Origin: Hyphomicrobiaceae bacterium
Lineage (GTDB): Bacteria > Pseudomonadota > Alphaproteobacteria > Rhizobiales > Devosiaceae
DNA: 64,000 bases
NCBI GenBank assembly: GCA_020638095.1
Contig: JACKJF010000003.1
Location: forward strand, 1,054,001-1,118,000
Direction: 5' to 3'
Shown: positions 1-9,589 of the stretch, one piece after another
How positions within the stretch are numbered: the first letter of the stretch is position 1
Layout of the letters: every line of letters begins with the position of its first letter
The notes under the pieces: model-generated
The model's database searches: none
What the model was told of the DNA's origin: nothing
What the model saw: the letters and a program-made list of their open reading frames with translations, nothing else
Translations under genes and position numbers: made by a program

Positions 1-1023
1 TCTGAGCTGGTCGGGGTCCGGAATGTCCTCGGCGTCGAAAATGACGACGAACTCGCCGCGCGCCAGCGGCAGGGCATAGTTCAAAGCCTTGGGTTTGGTG
101 TGTGGGCGGCTGTCCGGAACAATGACGAGTTCGAACCGCGGATCGCCGAGTTCGGCCGCCGCCGCGTGCAGCGTCGATACGGATTTGGCCTCCACCACGA
201 ACTTGATGTCGAGTTTTTCGGCCGGATAGTCGAGCCGCTGCAGGGCGTCGGCAAGTTGCCGGACCATGTTGGCCTCGTCGCGCATCGGAAGAAGCACGGT
301 GTAGACCGGTAGGTCCTCGTCCGGAATCGATGGGGGCGGCAACAGGTCGCCGGAAAACCAGGCGCGCAACCCCGCTACGAGGCGCAGGATGGCAGGTCCG
401 AGAAGCAGCAGGCCCATCAACGGCACGAGAACCGGCTGCAAGAAGAATGGTGTCGCAACCGAAAGCGCCAGCAACATCAGCATGGTCACGACAAAGACGA
501 TGCGTTTGGCAAGACTTAGATCGAGATGCGCACTCGCGAACGGCCATCTTCGCGATAACCGCGTACGCGCTTCGTCCGTCAGAAGCGCCGCGCTCCGGTC
601 GGTCAGGCCGGCCCGCAACGCGCGCGGCGGAACGACGCAGATCTTGTGCCTGAGGTCGGGATTGTCCCGGGCCTGAACATCGATGCGCAGAATGTCGGTC
701 AGCCCGCACGCCGTGAAGAGGACGTCGCGGCCATAGAGCTCGGCCCTGACCGATTTGACCTCTGCCAATGCTTCTGGCCGTGTCACCGGCGCCATCAGCG
801 GCAGATCGCGCGGCAACACATCCGAAAAGGCCAGTCCGGCCCATTCCGCCGCCCGCTGATAGACGAGATTGTCTGAAAGCCCAAGCGTGACCGAGAAAAA
901 ATGAAATGGTTCGATTTCCTGCGCCAGCGACTTTTCGAGCCAGAAGAGCGCCTCGGCATCGTCGCGGCAGGTATCGCCAAGCACGGCGCGGACGAGCTCA
1001 ATTGCGGGGCGGCTCTGGTTCAT
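1..1023 (-). CDS. Family 2 glycosyltransferase, membrane bound (3' end outside window)
   Basis: The minus-strand frame is open from an ATG at 1023 to the left edge (341 codons visible). After about 170 N-terminal residues come two closely spaced hydrophobic stretches, then a GT-A type domain beginning PVYTVLLPMRDEANMVRQL. This continues to FVVIFDAEDIPDPDQ, the DxD-like nucleotide-sugar/metal site of processive GT2 enzymes. A regulatory N-terminus plus membrane-spanning GT2 resembles cellulose-synthase-like enzymes that make or export surface polysaccharide. The catalytic QxxRW region and later membrane helices lie outside the window, so the product cannot be named. An 87-bp gap separates it from the divergent next gene. 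Confidence 0.8.
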   Translation of the reverse strand, partial: MNQSRPAIELVRAVLGDTCRDDAEALFWLEKSLAQEIEPFHFFSVTLGLSDNLVYQRAAEWAGLAFSDVLPRDLPLMAPVTRPEALAEVKSVRAELYGRDVLFTACGLTDILRIDVQARDNPDLRHKICVVPPRALRAGLTDRSAALLTDEARTRLSRRWPFASAHLDLSLAKRIVFVVTMLMLLALSVATPFFLQPVLVPLMGLLLLGPAILRLVAGLRAWFSGDLLPPPSIPDEDLPVYTVLLPMRDEANMVRQLADALQRLDYPAEKLDIKFVVEAKSVSTLHAAAAELGDPRFELVIVPDSRPHTKPKALNYALPLARGEFVVIFDAEDIPDPDQLR

Positions 1024-1110
1024 TGAGACAAGGCTGGCATTGCGCGGCGGGGACGGATAACTTCGCCCAAGCCGACGCGAATCTCAAGCAAGCTGGTTGA
1101 TCCAATCCCG

Positions 1111-1998
1111 ATGCATCCTGCCGCGCCCGACGGGCTTGAATTGACCGCCAACCATGCCTGCGGCCGGGCAGGGCGCCTGTTGAGGTCAATGTTTTGCGGA
1201 TTGGCGCTTTTCTGCGCCGTCCTGTTGCCGGCCATCTCGGCAGCGCAGTCCTTTCCTGACCATTTCGATACGACCCAGCGCGAAGAGGCACCCGATCTCA
1301 GTGCCGTTCCATCGCTCAGAATTCTTGCCATGACCGGGTTTCCGCCCTTCAGTTTCCGCCAGCCGAACGGTGAACTGATCGGATACAATATCGACCTTGC
1401 CAAGGCGATCTGTGCCAAGCTCGGCGTTGTCTGTACGGTTCAGGCCTGGCCGTTCGAACAGGCGGCCGACGCGCTGGCTGACAACCAGGGCGATGTGCTT
1501 CTGGGTGGACTTGCCGTCACGCCGGAAAACGTCGCTCGTTTCGATTTCTCGGCCGTCTATCTCGGTTTCCCCGCACGTTTCGTCGCTCGCAAATCCGATG
1601 TCGCGGCGTTCGATACCGAAGCGCTGGCCGGCAGATCGGTCGCGGTCCGAGTCGGAGGCGTCCACGAGGCTTTCATCAAGGAATTTCTGCCGTTGGCAGT
1701 TTTGAAGCCGACACCCACCGAAATCGAGGCGCTGAATCTGATGAAGTCTGGCGGCGCCGACTATTATTTCGGCGACGCGTTGCGCGCTTCGTTCTGGCTC
1801 AACGAGAATATCGACTGCTGCGCCTTTGCCGGCGATGCCTATTACCGGCCCGATATTTTCGGCGATGGCCTCGCCATGGCGGTTCCGGCCGGGCACGATG
1901 CGGTCCGCAACGCCGTCGACTGGGCCCTGCAGCGCCTTAACCGCGATGGCACGCTGCGAGAACTCTATCTGCGCTGGTTCCCCGTAGGGTTTTACTGA
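1111..1998 (+). CDS. ABC transporter substrate-binding protein, family 3 (polar amino acid type)
   Basis: A periplasmic solute-binding protein of the SBP_bac_3 fold. The mature part has LRILAMTGFPPFSFRQPNGELIGYNIDLAKAICAKLG near the start, the usual amino-acid-binding signature, and ends GTLRELYLRWF. A hydrophobic signal peptide (FCGLALFCAVLLPAISAAQS) starts around residue 27. Internal starts at 1180 (TTG) or 1189 (ATG) would give a more normal signal peptide than the 1111 ATG, which has no clear ribosome site. No permease or ATPase gene is adjacent, so this may be an orphan receptor-type binding protein. The ligand cannot be told. It overlaps the convergent next gene by 7 bp. Confidence 0.85.
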   Translation: MHPAAPDGLELTANHACGRAGRLLRSMFCGLALFCAVLLPAISAAQSFPDHFDTTQREEAPDLSAVPSLRILAMTGFPPFSFRQPNGELIGYNIDLAKAICAKLGVVCTVQAWPFEQAADALADNQGDVLLGGLAVTPENVARFDFSAVYLGFPARFVARKSDVAAFDTEALAGRSVAVRVGGVHEAFIKEFLPLAVLKPTPTEIEALNLMKSGGADYYFGDALRASFWLNENIDCCAFAGDAYYRPDIFGDGLAMAVPAGHDAVRNAVDWALQRLNRDGTLRELYLRWFPVGFY

Positions 1999-2831
1999 GG
2001 CTGGTCGCCGGCCTTGGTGTGTGGCGGATCGCGGAACGGAAAACTGATCGCCCAGGGATAAGTGCTCGGCCCGTCGCCCTGCCATTCCTCGAGCCCGATC
2101 GTCATGCCGGTATGGCCTTTCTGCGGTTGGGAAATGTAGGTGCGAAAAAGCCTGTCCCAGATCGAAAGGCCGAAGCCGTAGTTGGAATCGGTTTCCCGGT
2201 TGATCGCCGAATGGTGCACCCTGTGCATGTCGGGTGTCACAAACACCGACCTGAGGATAGTATCGGCCCATCTCGGCAGCCGCACATTGGCATGGTTGAA
2301 AAGGGCCGAGCCATTGACGAAGGCCTCGAAAACGACAACGGCGCCGGCCGCGGGCCCAAGAAGCAGAACCGCCGCACTTTTCACGAGAACCGAGAACAGG
2401 ATCTCGATTGGGTGGAACCGGATCGCGGTCGACGCATCGATATCCTCATCCGAATGATGCACCCGGTGCAGTCGCCACAGGATCGGCACCTTGTGTGTCG
2501 CCACATGTTGCGCCCAGATGACGAAATCGAGCACGACGATGGCGATGAGCCATTCGATCCAGGCGGGCCATTCGACGAGATTCAGCAGTCCCCAACCCAT
2601 ATGTTCGGCATAGGCAGCCGCGCCAACCGCGGTGACCATGCCGATGAAAGTGAACACAAAGACCGCGACATAGTCCGTCAGCAGAATGCCGAAATTGGTC
2701 GTCCAGCGCACCGTTCGCGAAAAGCGCCGCTCACGTTTGGGGTAAAGCGTCTCGGCAAGCGCCATGATCGCAAAGATCAGCGCAAAACTTCCGAAGCGGA
2801 AGACGCTTTCGCTCAGTCCGAAAAAACTCAT
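1992..2831 (-). CDS. Sterol desaturase / fatty acid hydroxylase family protein
   Basis: A 279-residue integral membrane di-iron enzyme. Several hydrophobic segments surround the three histidine clusters of the family: H109-x3-H113, H122-x2-HH126 and H203-x2-HH207. These bind the iron pair that hydroxylates or desaturates lipid substrates. Length and spacing are normal for bacterial members. The substrate (carotenoid, sterol-like or sphingo/ornithine lipid) cannot be inferred from context, because neither neighbour is a lipid enzyme. It is convergent with the binding-protein gene and has a 7-bp tail overlap. Confidence 0.85.
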   Translation of the reverse strand: MSFFGLSESVFRFGSFALIFAIMALAETLYPKRERRFSRTVRWTTNFGILLTDYVAVFVFTFIGMVTAVGAAAYAEHMGWGLLNLVEWPAWIEWLIAIVVLDFVIWAQHVATHKVPILWRLHRVHHSDEDIDASTAIRFHPIEILFSVLVKSAAVLLLGPAAGAVVVFEAFVNGSALFNHANVRLPRWADTILRSVFVTPDMHRVHHSAINRETDSNYGFGLSIWDRLFRTYISQPQKGHTGMTIGLEEWQGDGPSTYPWAISFPFRDPPHTKAGDQPQ

Positions 2832-2849
2832 CAGGATGCTTTCGTCTGG

Positions 2850-3254
2850 TCAGAGATGCCTGAGCCGCGCACGCGCGGCCGTTTCAATGGCCGCTGTTAC
2901 CAGACGATCGAGCTTGAGATAATCCCGGACCATTTCAAGCCATCTCAATTCTTCTTGACCGAGCGCGAGGTCGGCGGCGGCCACTTCCACGGCCACATAG
3001 TAGGCCGTGTCCTGAAATTTCGCCGGCAGGTCGTCGACGATCGCGTGCAGCACCAGTTCGACCGTGCCTTCCTGCAACAGGTCGATGCACTTGGCCGCGA
3101 TGCCTGGCAGGCGATCGGTGTCGAAGCCGCGGAAAGCAGGCAACCGTTCGACAAGAACGCCGATGCGGTTGAGTTCGCTGTCAGACAGGTCGGAATCCGA
3201 GGCGGCGGTTACCACCATCATGTAAATCAGGCATTCCTGTACGCTGAGCCCCAT
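2850..3254 (-). CDS. TerB-family protein
   Basis: About 134 residues, all alpha-helical by pattern, with [28 protein letters not shown] near the start. This acidic metal-binding segment is typical of TerB/DjlA-like domains. The ATG at 3254 is chosen over an upstream in-frame ATG at 3314 because GGAGG sits 5 bases before it. Despite the tellurite-resistance name, isolated TerB proteins have no settled function; many are thought to sense or hold metal ions at the membrane. The gene lies 18 bp upstream of the desaturase on the same strand, so the two may be cotranscribed. Confidence 0.75.
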   Translation of the reverse strand: MGLSVQECLIYMMVVTAASDSDLSDSELNRIGVLVERLPAFRGFDTDRLPGIAAKCIDLLQEGTVELVLHAIVDDLPAKFQDTAYYVAVEVAAADLALGQEELRWLEMVRDYLKLDRLVTAAIETAARARLRHL

Positions 3255-3411
3255 CACAACCTCCGCCAATGCATCAATTGCGCAACAGGTAAGGCCCACT
3301 TGTCCGATTGGCAAGGCGGCTCAACGTCCCAGCCCGTTTGACCCGGTTGCGAAACGGCTGCGGCTGTGCAAGGTAGCGCCGGCCAAAATCCATCCGTCTG
3401 GAACTTTAATC

Positions 3412-5019
3412 GTGCCGCACAATCCATTGCCGCCGCTTGATCCGTCGCTCTTTGCCGTCGCCCGGACGGCCAAAGCCTGGCCGTTCGAGGAAGCCCGCAA
3501 GGTGGTGGCGCGTCTCGAAAAGAGCGGCAAGGACCATGCCCTTTTCGAAACCGGCTATGGCCCCTCTGGCCTGCCGCATATCGGCACGTTTGGCGAAGTG
3601 GCGCGCACGACCATGGTGCGCACGGCCTTTCGCCTCCTGACCGAGGACAAGGTACCGACGCGCCTCCTCTGCTTTTCGGACGACATGGACGGAATGCGCA
3701 AGATTCCGGACAACGTGCCCGACCCTGAGGCACTGAAGCCCTATTTGCAGCTGCCGCTGACGTCGGTGCCCAATCCGTTTGGCGGCGGCTTCAAGAGCTT
3801 TGGCGACCACAACAACGCCATGTTGCGGCGCTTTCTGGATACGTTCGGTTTCGACTACGAATTCGCCAGCGCCACCGACTATTACAAGACCGGAAAGCTC
3901 GACGACGCGCTGCTGCGCGCCGCCGAAAAGTATGACGAAATCATGCAGGTCATGCTGCCGACCCTCGGGCCGGAGCGCCAGGCGACATATTCGCCATTCC
4001 TGCCCATCTCGCCTAAGTCCGGCCGCGTTCTCTACGTGCCGATGAAGCATGTCGACGCCAAGAACGGCACCATTACCTTTGACGACGAAGACGGGGTCGA
4101 GACCACGCTTCCGGTTACCGGCGGCCGGGTCAAGATGCAGTGGAAGCCCGACTTCGGCATGCGCTGGGCAGCGCTTGACGTCGATTTCGAAATGTTCGGC
4201 AAGGACCATCAGACCAACGCGGTGGTTTACGACAAGATCTCGGCCATTCTCGGCGGCACCCCGCCCGAACACTTCGTTTATGAGCTCTTTCTCGACGAGA
4301 ACGGGCAGAAGATCTCAAAGTCCAAGGGCAATGGCATCACCATCGATGAATGGCTCGCCTATGCGCCGACCGAAAGCCTCGCGCTCTACATGTTCCAGAA
4401 GCCCAGGACGGCCAAGCGGCTCTATTTCGACGTGATCCCCAAGGCGGTCGACGAATATTATAGCTATGTCGATGCCTATCACCGGCAGGCCGACGCGGAA
4501 CAATTGGAAAACCCGGCATTCCATATTCATTCAGGCGATCCGGGCCTGCACGACATGCCGGTTTCGTTTGCGCTGCTGCTCAACCTCGTCTCGGCGGCAA
4601 ATGCCGAGGATTCCGGCGTGCTCTGGGGCTTCATTTCGCGCTACGTGCCCGGTGCCTCGCCACGAAATCATCCCGAGCTCGACCGGCTCGTTGGCTACGC
4701 GATCGCCTATTTCCACGACTTCATTCGCCCCAACAAGGCTTTCCGCGCGCCCGACGAGAAGGAGCGGGCGGCCCTTTCCGACCTCGACCGGCAGCTTCAG
4801 GACCTCGACGGATCGACCGACGCGGAGGCCATCCAGAACCTTGTTTACGAGGTGGGCAAGGCGCATCAGTTCGATCCCCTCCGCGACTGGTTCAAGGCGC
4901 TCTACCAGGTCCTTCTGGGCCAGGATCAGGGCCCGCGCTTCGGATCGTTCGTGGCGCTTTATGGCGTGCGCGAAACCCGCGCACTCATTGAAAAGGCCCT
5001 CTCCGGAGAACTCGGCTGA
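3412..5019 (+). CDS. lysK: Lysine--tRNA ligase, class I
   Basis: Charges tRNA-Lys with lysine in the cytoplasm. The 535-residue protein has the class I Rossmann signatures: PHIG (HIGH-like, residues 55-58) inside [18 protein letters not shown], and KISKSKGN (KMSKS-like, residues 300-307). Length fits the archaeal/alphaproteobacterial class I LysRS, which replaces the class II enzyme in these bacteria. The start is a GTG. The stop overlaps the probable start of the following gamma-glutamyltransferase, suggesting translational coupling. Confidence 0.95.
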   Translation: MPHNPLPPLDPSLFAVARTAKAWPFEEARKVVARLEKSGKDHALFETGYGPSGLPHIGTFGEVARTTMVRTAFRLLTEDKVPTRLLCFSDDMDGMRKIPDNVPDPEALKPYLQLPLTSVPNPFGGGFKSFGDHNNAMLRRFLDTFGFDYEFASATDYYKTGKLDDALLRAAEKYDEIMQVMLPTLGPERQATYSPFLPISPKSGRVLYVPMKHVDAKNGTITFDDEDGVETTLPVTGGRVKMQWKPDFGMRWAALDVDFEMFGKDHQTNAVVYDKISAILGGTPPEHFVYELFLDENGQKISKSKGNGITIDEWLAYAPTESLALYMFQKPRTAKRLYFDVIPKAVDEYYSYVDAYHRQADAEQLENPAFHIHSGDPGLHDMPVSFALLLNLVSAANAEDSGVLWGFISRYVPGASPRNHPELDRLVGYAIAYFHDFIRPNKAFRAPDEKERAALSDLDRQLQDLDGSTDAEAIQNLVYEVGKAHQFDPLRDWFKALYQVLLGQDQGPRFGSFVALYGVRETRALIEKALSGELG

Positions 5020-6476
5020 CCGGCGCGAGCGGTGAAATCGGCGCGGTTGCCGCTGGTCACCGTTTGACCGCCGAGGCCGCCGTCGAAATTCTTCGCGCCG
5101 GGGGAACGGCGGTCGATGCGGCTATCGCCGCAGCCTTCATGGCGTGCGTCTGCGAGCCTGTGCTGACTTCGCCCGGCGGTGGCGGTTTCGCGCTTTTGAA
5201 GCCGGAAACCGGCGTGCCGGAGCTGGTCGACTTCTTCGCCCAGACGCCGCTCCGTCCAAACCCCAATGCCAGCGGCTTTGACGAAGTCTTCGCCGATTTC
5301 GGCACGACAACCCAGCGCTTTCATATCGGTCCCGCCTCGGCCGCGACGCCCGGCTTCGTGCCCGGCATACTTCACCTTCACGCCCGCGCGGCGACCCTGC
5401 CGCTTGAGGAACTCGCGGCGCCCGCCATTGCGGCGGCAAGGGACGGTTTCAAGGTGACGGCCTTCCAGGCTCATCTCGCGGCAGTCGTTGCGCCAATTTT
5501 ATCGGCAACCAGCGCCGCGCGGAACCTTTTTGCGCCCGATGGCCGGCTGCATGCCGAAGGCAGTCACTGGTCGAACCGCGGAATGGCGTCGTTTTTCGAA
5601 GCCCTGTGCCGGTCTCCCCAGTCATTTGCCCGTCAGGAACTCGTTGCCGCCATGCTGGACACCCAGCACGACAGCCATCTCGGTTCGGCCGACTTCGAAC
5701 AGTACCGGGTCGAGTCCCGCACCCCGCTCGCCTTGGATCTCGGCAGCGCGCGGGTTTTCACCAATCCCGCGCCGGCCGCAGGCGGAATTCTTGTCGCACG
5801 CACCTTGATGGGATTGGCGGGCGACACGCCCCTCCATCACGCTGAGGCGCTTGATGAAACCGACCATGCGCGCCGCGACGCCGGTGGCGACCTCGCTCAA
5901 CTTCTCGAAACTCTGGGCCCGCCACAAACCCGCGGCACGACCCACATTTCGGTTGCTGATGCGGCGGGCCGCGCCGTCGCCATGACCTTGACCAACGGTG
6001 AAGGCAACGGAGAAATCGTTGGCGATTTCGGCTTCATGCTCAACAACATGCTTGGCGAAGAAGACGTCAATCCAAAGGGCGCCTCGGGCTGGCCGCTGGG
6101 CGTGCGCCTTTCTTCGATGATGGCGCCGACCATTGCCACCGGACGTCACGGCGAATTGCTAGTTCTGGGTTCCGGCGGATCAAGCCGCATCCGGTCGACC
6201 ATCGCCCAGGTCATGGCGCACGCAATCCTCGCGAATAAACCGATCGATCAGTCAGTTTTTCAACCGCGCCTGCATGTCGAAGGCGATCATCTCGACATCG
6301 AGGCGGGATTTTCTCACGCCGATGAAGAAGCGTTGCGCAACCGCTTTCCGAACCATCGCGTCTGGCCCGGAACAAGCATGTATTTTGGCGGCTGTCACGC
6401 TGTGGCAAGATCGTCGGACGGCCAGTTCAGCGCCGTTGGTGACCCGCGTCGTGGTGGCGTCGGTATCGTCGTCTAA
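5016..6476 (+). CDS. Gamma-glutamyltransferase family protein (probable CTG start)
   Basis: An N-terminal-nucleophile hydrolase related to gamma-glutamyltranspeptidase. It shows [13 protein letters not shown] and SPGGGGF early. The autoprocessing site is GTTHISVAD, whose threonine (codon at 5937) becomes the catalytic N-terminus of the small subunit, followed by [10 protein letters not shown] and [10 protein letters not shown]. No ATG, GTG or TTG exists in frame between an upstream stop at 4989 and a TTG at 5064, which would cut off the conserved [14 protein letters not shown] region. A CTG at 5016 overlaps the lysK stop (CTGA) and has GGAG 7-8 bases upstream, so it is the preferred start. 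The substrate (glutathione or other gamma-glutamyl compounds) is not determined. Confidence 0.85.
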   Translation: MTGASGEIGAVAAGHRLTAEAAVEILRAGGTAVDAAIAAAFMACVCEPVLTSPGGGGFALLKPETGVPELVDFFAQTPLRPNPNASGFDEVFADFGTTTQRFHIGPASAATPGFVPGILHLHARAATLPLEELAAPAIAAARDGFKVTAFQAHLAAVVAPILSATSAARNLFAPDGRLHAEGSHWSNRGMASFFEALCRSPQSFARQELVAAMLDTQHDSHLGSADFEQYRVESRTPLALDLGSARVFTNPAPAAGGILVARTLMGLAGDTPLHHAEALDETDHARRDAGGDLAQLLETLGPPQTRGTTHISVADAAGRAVAMTLTNGEGNGEIVGDFGFMLNNMLGEEDVNPKGASGWPLGVRLSSMMAPTIATGRHGELLVLGSGGSSRIRSTIAQVMAHAILANKPIDQSVFQPRLHVEGDHLDIEAGFSHADEEALRNRFPNHRVWPGTSMYFGGCHAVARSSDGQFSAVGDPRRGGVGIVV

Positions 6477-7261
6477 CCCTGTTTGATGGTGATGGCCTGG
6501 TAGAGATGCCAGGTCGCGTGCCCAAGAACCGGCAGGATGACGAGCAGCCCCAAAAAGGCTGGCACCATGGCAAGAACGCTCAGAATCGTGACCACCAATC
6601 CCCAGAACAGCATCGGCGCCGGATTGCGCGTGACGGAACGCACACTTGTGATCATGGCGGTGACGAAGTCGAGCTCGGTATCGAGCAGAAGCGGCATCGC
6701 CACAACGGTGATGGAAAACAGGAAAAGCGCCAGCACCGCGCCGACCAGCGTCCCGACGGCAAGAAAGGTCAGTCCCTCCGAGGTGCTTAGCACAACGTTG
6801 AGAAACCCTTCGAGCGTTGATGGTGTGTTGAACCCCATGAACAGGGCGAGAAGGATGCGCACCAGATAGATCCACACCCAGAAGTCGAACAGCACCACAA
6901 AGGCCATCCAGCCCATCTGCCGTTCGCGCTGGTTGAACACGGTCACCAGAACCGCCCGCCAGCTCAGCGGTTCGCCCTTTTGCAGCCGGCGGCTGATTTC
7001 ATAGAGCCCGGTGGCGATGAATGGCCCGATCAGCGGAAAACCGATCATGACCGGAATGACCATCCAGAGCTGGTCTGTTTGACTGAGGACCCAAACGATG
7101 AACAGTCCACCTGCCGCGAAAATGGCTCCAAAGAACAGCCCGTAGGCCGGGGCTTTGAGAAAATCACGCCATCCTGCGCGAAGCGAGGCGCCGATTTCGG
7201 CAAACGAAATGCTCTTGATCTGCGGTGCGCGTGGCGGCGCACTGGCCTGTTGTTCGGACAT
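6473..7261 (-). CDS. DUF2189 family membrane protein
   Basis: About 262 residues with roughly six hydrophobic helices. It begins IKSISFAEIGASLRAGWRDFLKAPAYGLFFGAIFA and has the typical DUF2189 C-terminal half (LVILPVLGHATWHLYQAI). The ATG at 7261 is preferred over 7279 because GGGAGGGGG precedes it by about 2-6 bases. The family is widespread in alphaproteobacteria and has no known function; members are often called cytochrome-c-oxidase-subunit-I-like without proof. The tail overlaps the convergent gamma-glutamyltransferase by 4 bp. Confidence 0.85.
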   Translation of the reverse strand: MSEQQASAPPRAPQIKSISFAEIGASLRAGWRDFLKAPAYGLFFGAIFAAGGLFIVWVLSQTDQLWMVIPVMIGFPLIGPFIATGLYEISRRLQKGEPLSWRAVLVTVFNQRERQMGWMAFVVLFDFWVWIYLVRILLALFMGFNTPSTLEGFLNVVLSTSEGLTFLAVGTLVGAVLALFLFSITVVAMPLLLDTELDFVTAMITSVRSVTRNPAPMLFWGLVVTILSVLAMVPAFLGLLVILPVLGHATWHLYQAITIKQG

Positions 7262-7336
7262 GTCCCCCTCCCGTCCCAAGGATGGATCGAGTGTGCAACA
7301 CAGCGCGAAAGCCCGCGCGTGACATTCGGTCGCAGC

Positions 7337-7972
7337 CTACTGGCTGACCCAGAGAATCCGCGCGATCGAAGCGACGTCGCTTTTGGCCACGGTTCGCGGC
7401 GGATGATCCGGGTTGAACGAATGAAGTTCGTACCGGTCCGCCGTTTCGCGAAAAAGCACCTTCGCCATGGCCTCGCCCTCGCTGGTCCGAACGACCACCC
7501 GGTCCCCCCGCCGGATTTGCTCGGTATGGGATGCGATCAAGATATCGTGGTCGCGATAGAGCGGCAGCATCGAGTCCCCTGAAACTTCGAGCGCGAAACA
7601 TCCTTCGGGCAAAAGGGCCGGCACGCTGATCTCTTCCCAGCCCGCCCCGGTCGGCGCGCCGTCATTGTCGAAATAGCCGCCCGCACCCGCCTCCGCAAAG
7701 CCGATCAGCGGAATCCGGGCGTCACGTTTTGACGGCGCGTAGGCGATCTCGGCGGCCGCGAAAACGACACCGAGATCTTCCCCAACCGCTGCCGCGGCCT
7801 TGGCAACGCTTTCGAGGGTTGGCCAGCGTTCGCGTCCCTCTTTCGAAATCCGTTTGGAAGGGTTGAAGGTCGTGGCATCGAGCCCGGCACGCCTCGCCAG
7901 ACCGGAAGGGGTCAGCCCATGCCGTTTTGCCAGCTGATCGATCTGCCGCCAGGCCTGGCGATGGCTGATCAT
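7337..7972 (-). CDS. HTH / S24 peptidase-type transcriptional regulator
   Basis: A 211-residue LexA/CI-like protein. The N-terminal helix-turn-helix is around residues 10-62 (LAKRHGLTPSGLARRAGLDATTFNPSKR). The C-terminal S24 domain has Ser134 (GDSM) and Lys171 (AMAKV), the catalytic dyad used for RecA-aided self-cleavage. It stands alone on the chromosome rather than beside phage genes, and close relatives occur at the same kind of locus in Hyphomicrobiales, so it is probably a host regulator. A GGAAT/ATTCC dyad lies 45 bases upstream and could be its own operator. Confidence 0.85.
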   Translation of the reverse strand: MISHRQAWRQIDQLAKRHGLTPSGLARRAGLDATTFNPSKRISKEGRERWPTLESVAKAAAAVGEDLGVVFAAAEIAYAPSKRDARIPLIGFAEAGAGGYFDNDGAPTGAGWEEISVPALLPEGCFALEVSGDSMLPLYRDHDILIASHTEQIRRGDRVVVRTSEGEAMAKVLFRETADRYELHSFNPDHPPRTVAKSDVASIARILWVSQ

Positions 7973-8016
7973 GGATGCCCCGCGCCCCTGTCGCGTAGAA
8001 TTTCTCAGGGTCTATC

Positions 8017-8028
8017 GGAATGTATTCC
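8017..8028. promoter_or_regulatory. Possible operator dyad upstream of S24 regulator
   Basis: GGAAT and ATTCC face each other across a 2-bp spacer in the gap between the divergent S24 regulator and DUF952-pyrD genes. A site this short can arise by chance. Its position 45 bp from the regulator's start makes autoregulation plausible, but there is no second copy nearby. Confidence 0.3.
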
Positions 8029-8126
8029 TACGTACTTATTTCCCCGCCGTCCAGCCTCCCGGTCCTCAATCTTGCGGTGCCCGCCCGCTTCTCCTAGGTT
8101 CCGCTGCTGACAAGCCGGAGTCGAAA

Positions 8127-8474
8127 GTGAGCCAGACCCTTTTCAAGATCGTGACGCTTGAGGTCTGGTCTGCAGACCCGGGCGGAGCGGCGGTTCCCCG
8201 CATGCCGATCGACCACCAGGACGGGTTTTTGCACCTCTCGACGCGCGATCAGCTCGAAGAAACGCTCCGGCTTCACTTCGCTGGCAAGGGCCCGCTCGTT
8301 CTGATCGCCATCGATGAAACGCGCATTCCCGATGGTTTGCGGTGGGAACCTTCACGTGGCGGACAACTGTTCCCCCACGTCTATGGCGAGATCCCGGGAT
8401 CTGCGATCGTTTGGACTGAGCCAATGGAAGTTGCCGCTGACGGAACCATGAATCTGCCGGAGCAGGTCGGATGA
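8127..8474 (+). CDS. DUF952 domain protein
   Basis: A 115-residue protein with FKIVTLEVW, PIDHQDGFLHLSTRDQLEETLRLHFAG and LRWEPSRGGQLFPHVYGEI, the DUF952 signature. The GTG at 8127 has GGAG 6 bases upstream and fits the family length. Longer frames upstream look non-coding. The function is unknown; the fold is thought to resemble a small glutathione-transferase-like or ADP-ribosyl-binding domain, unproven. The stop overlaps the pyrD start (ATGA), a pairing common in Rhizobiales. Confidence 0.85.
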   Translation: MSQTLFKIVTLEVWSADPGGAAVPRMPIDHQDGFLHLSTRDQLEETLRLHFAGKGPLVLIAIDETRIPDGLRWEPSRGGQLFPHVYGEIPGSAIVWTEPMEVAADGTMNLPEQVG

Positions 8475-9589
8475 TCCTGTCGCGGCTTTCGCCATTCCTG
8501 CGCAATTCCTTCCTCCTGAACCTGACGCGTGACGCGCTTTTGGCGATGGAACCGGAGACCGCCCATCGCGCCACCATCATGGCACTCAAGATCGGCCTCG
8601 TGCCCCAGCTCGCAAGCGAAGACGCGCCGGAACTTGAGACCTGCCTCGCCGGACTGCAATTATCCAATCCGGTCGGCATGGCAGCCGGGTTTGACAAGAA
8701 CGCCGAAGTGTTCAGTGCCCTTGAGGCCATGGGCGTCGGCTTTGCCGAAGTCGGAACCGTCACGCCAGAGCCCCAGGACGGCAATCCGCGACCACGGCTC
8801 TTTCGCTTGATGCAGTCCGAAGGCGTGATCAACCGCATGGGATTCAACAACGAGGGCCATGAGGCGGCGTATCAAAGATTGACAGAAGGCGAACGCCGGG
8901 CACCAACGGGCGTGAACATCGGCGCCAACAAGACGAGCGACGATTTTGTTGCAGACTATGTTGCCGGCGTGCGCCGCTTTGCCGATGTCGCCGACTACCT
9001 GACGGTCAATATCTCGTCGCCCAACACACCCGGTCTCAGAGGCCTTCAGAACCGTGACGTGTTGGAGCGCCTTCTGGGCGAGGTCCTCACCGAGCGCGAA
9101 CGCCAGCCAAAGCGCGTTCCGGTATTTCTCAAGATCGCGCCCGACCTCGACGAAGCCGCGATGGACGGCATTGCCGCGGCAATAGCGCCAACCCCGCTGA
9201 ACGGGTTGATCGTTTCCAATACAACAATTGATCACTCATTTGTTGAGGGCCAACCCTATTGGAGCGAGCAGGGCGGGCTTTCCGGAAAACCATTGTTCCG
9301 CCTGGCCACGCAGCGCCTTGCGCAGATGCGCCAGCGGGTCGGGCCACATGTGTCGATCATCGGCGTCGGCGGTGTCCATTCGCCGCAAAGTGCGCTTGCC
9401 AAGTTCCAGGCCGGCGCCAATGCCATTCAGCTTTACTCGGCTCTGGTCTTCGGTGGGCTCGAATTGCTTGAGGAAATCAAGCTCGGCCTCGCCCGGCGGG
9501 TGCGTCAGGCGGGCCGGACGAACATTTCCGAATTTGTCGGCGAACGGACAGATGCCTGGGCGGCCGGGCGCGGAATCCTGCCCGATTAG
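8471..9589 (+). CDS. pyrD: Dihydroorotate dehydrogenase (quinone), class 2
   Basis: Oxidises dihydroorotate to orotate in pyrimidine synthesis and passes electrons to membrane quinone through FMN. The 372-residue protein has the class 2 N-terminal helical extension (ETAHRATIMALK), NPVGMAAGFDKNAE, the GTVTPEPQDGNPRPRLFRL loop, NRMGFNN, VNISSPNTPGLRGLQ with the catalytic serine, and the FMN site IIGVGGVHSPQSALAKFQAGANAIQLYSALVF. It is translationally coupled to the DUF952 gene and overlaps the convergent MATE gene by 4 bp. Confidence 0.95.
   Translation: MILSRLSPFLRNSFLLNLTRDALLAMEPETAHRATIMALKIGLVPQLASEDAPELETCLAGLQLSNPVGMAAGFDKNAEVFSALEAMGVGFAEVGTVTPEPQDGNPRPRLFRLMQSEGVINRMGFNNEGHEAAYQRLTEGERRAPTGVNIGANKTSDDFVADYVAGVRRFADVADYLTVNISSPNTPGLRGLQNRDVLERLLGEVLTERERQPKRVPVFLKIAPDLDEAAMDGIAAAIAPTPLNGLIVSNTTIDHSFVEGQPYWSEQGGLSGKPLFRLATQRLAQMRQRVGPHVSIIGVGGVHSPQSALAKFQAGANAIQLYSALVFGGLELLEEIKLGLARRVRQAGRTNISEFVGERTDAWAAGRGILPD

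Noticed and set aside
2019..3341. Plus-strand 440-codon frame opposite the desaturase and TerB genes
   Set aside because: The minus strand carries three histidine boxes and a TerB signature; the plus product is an antisense shadow.
7337..7972. Remnant prophage repressor marking a second prophage
   Set aside because: No integrase, phage structural or early genes flank it; the neighbours are core genes, so a host regulator is more likely.
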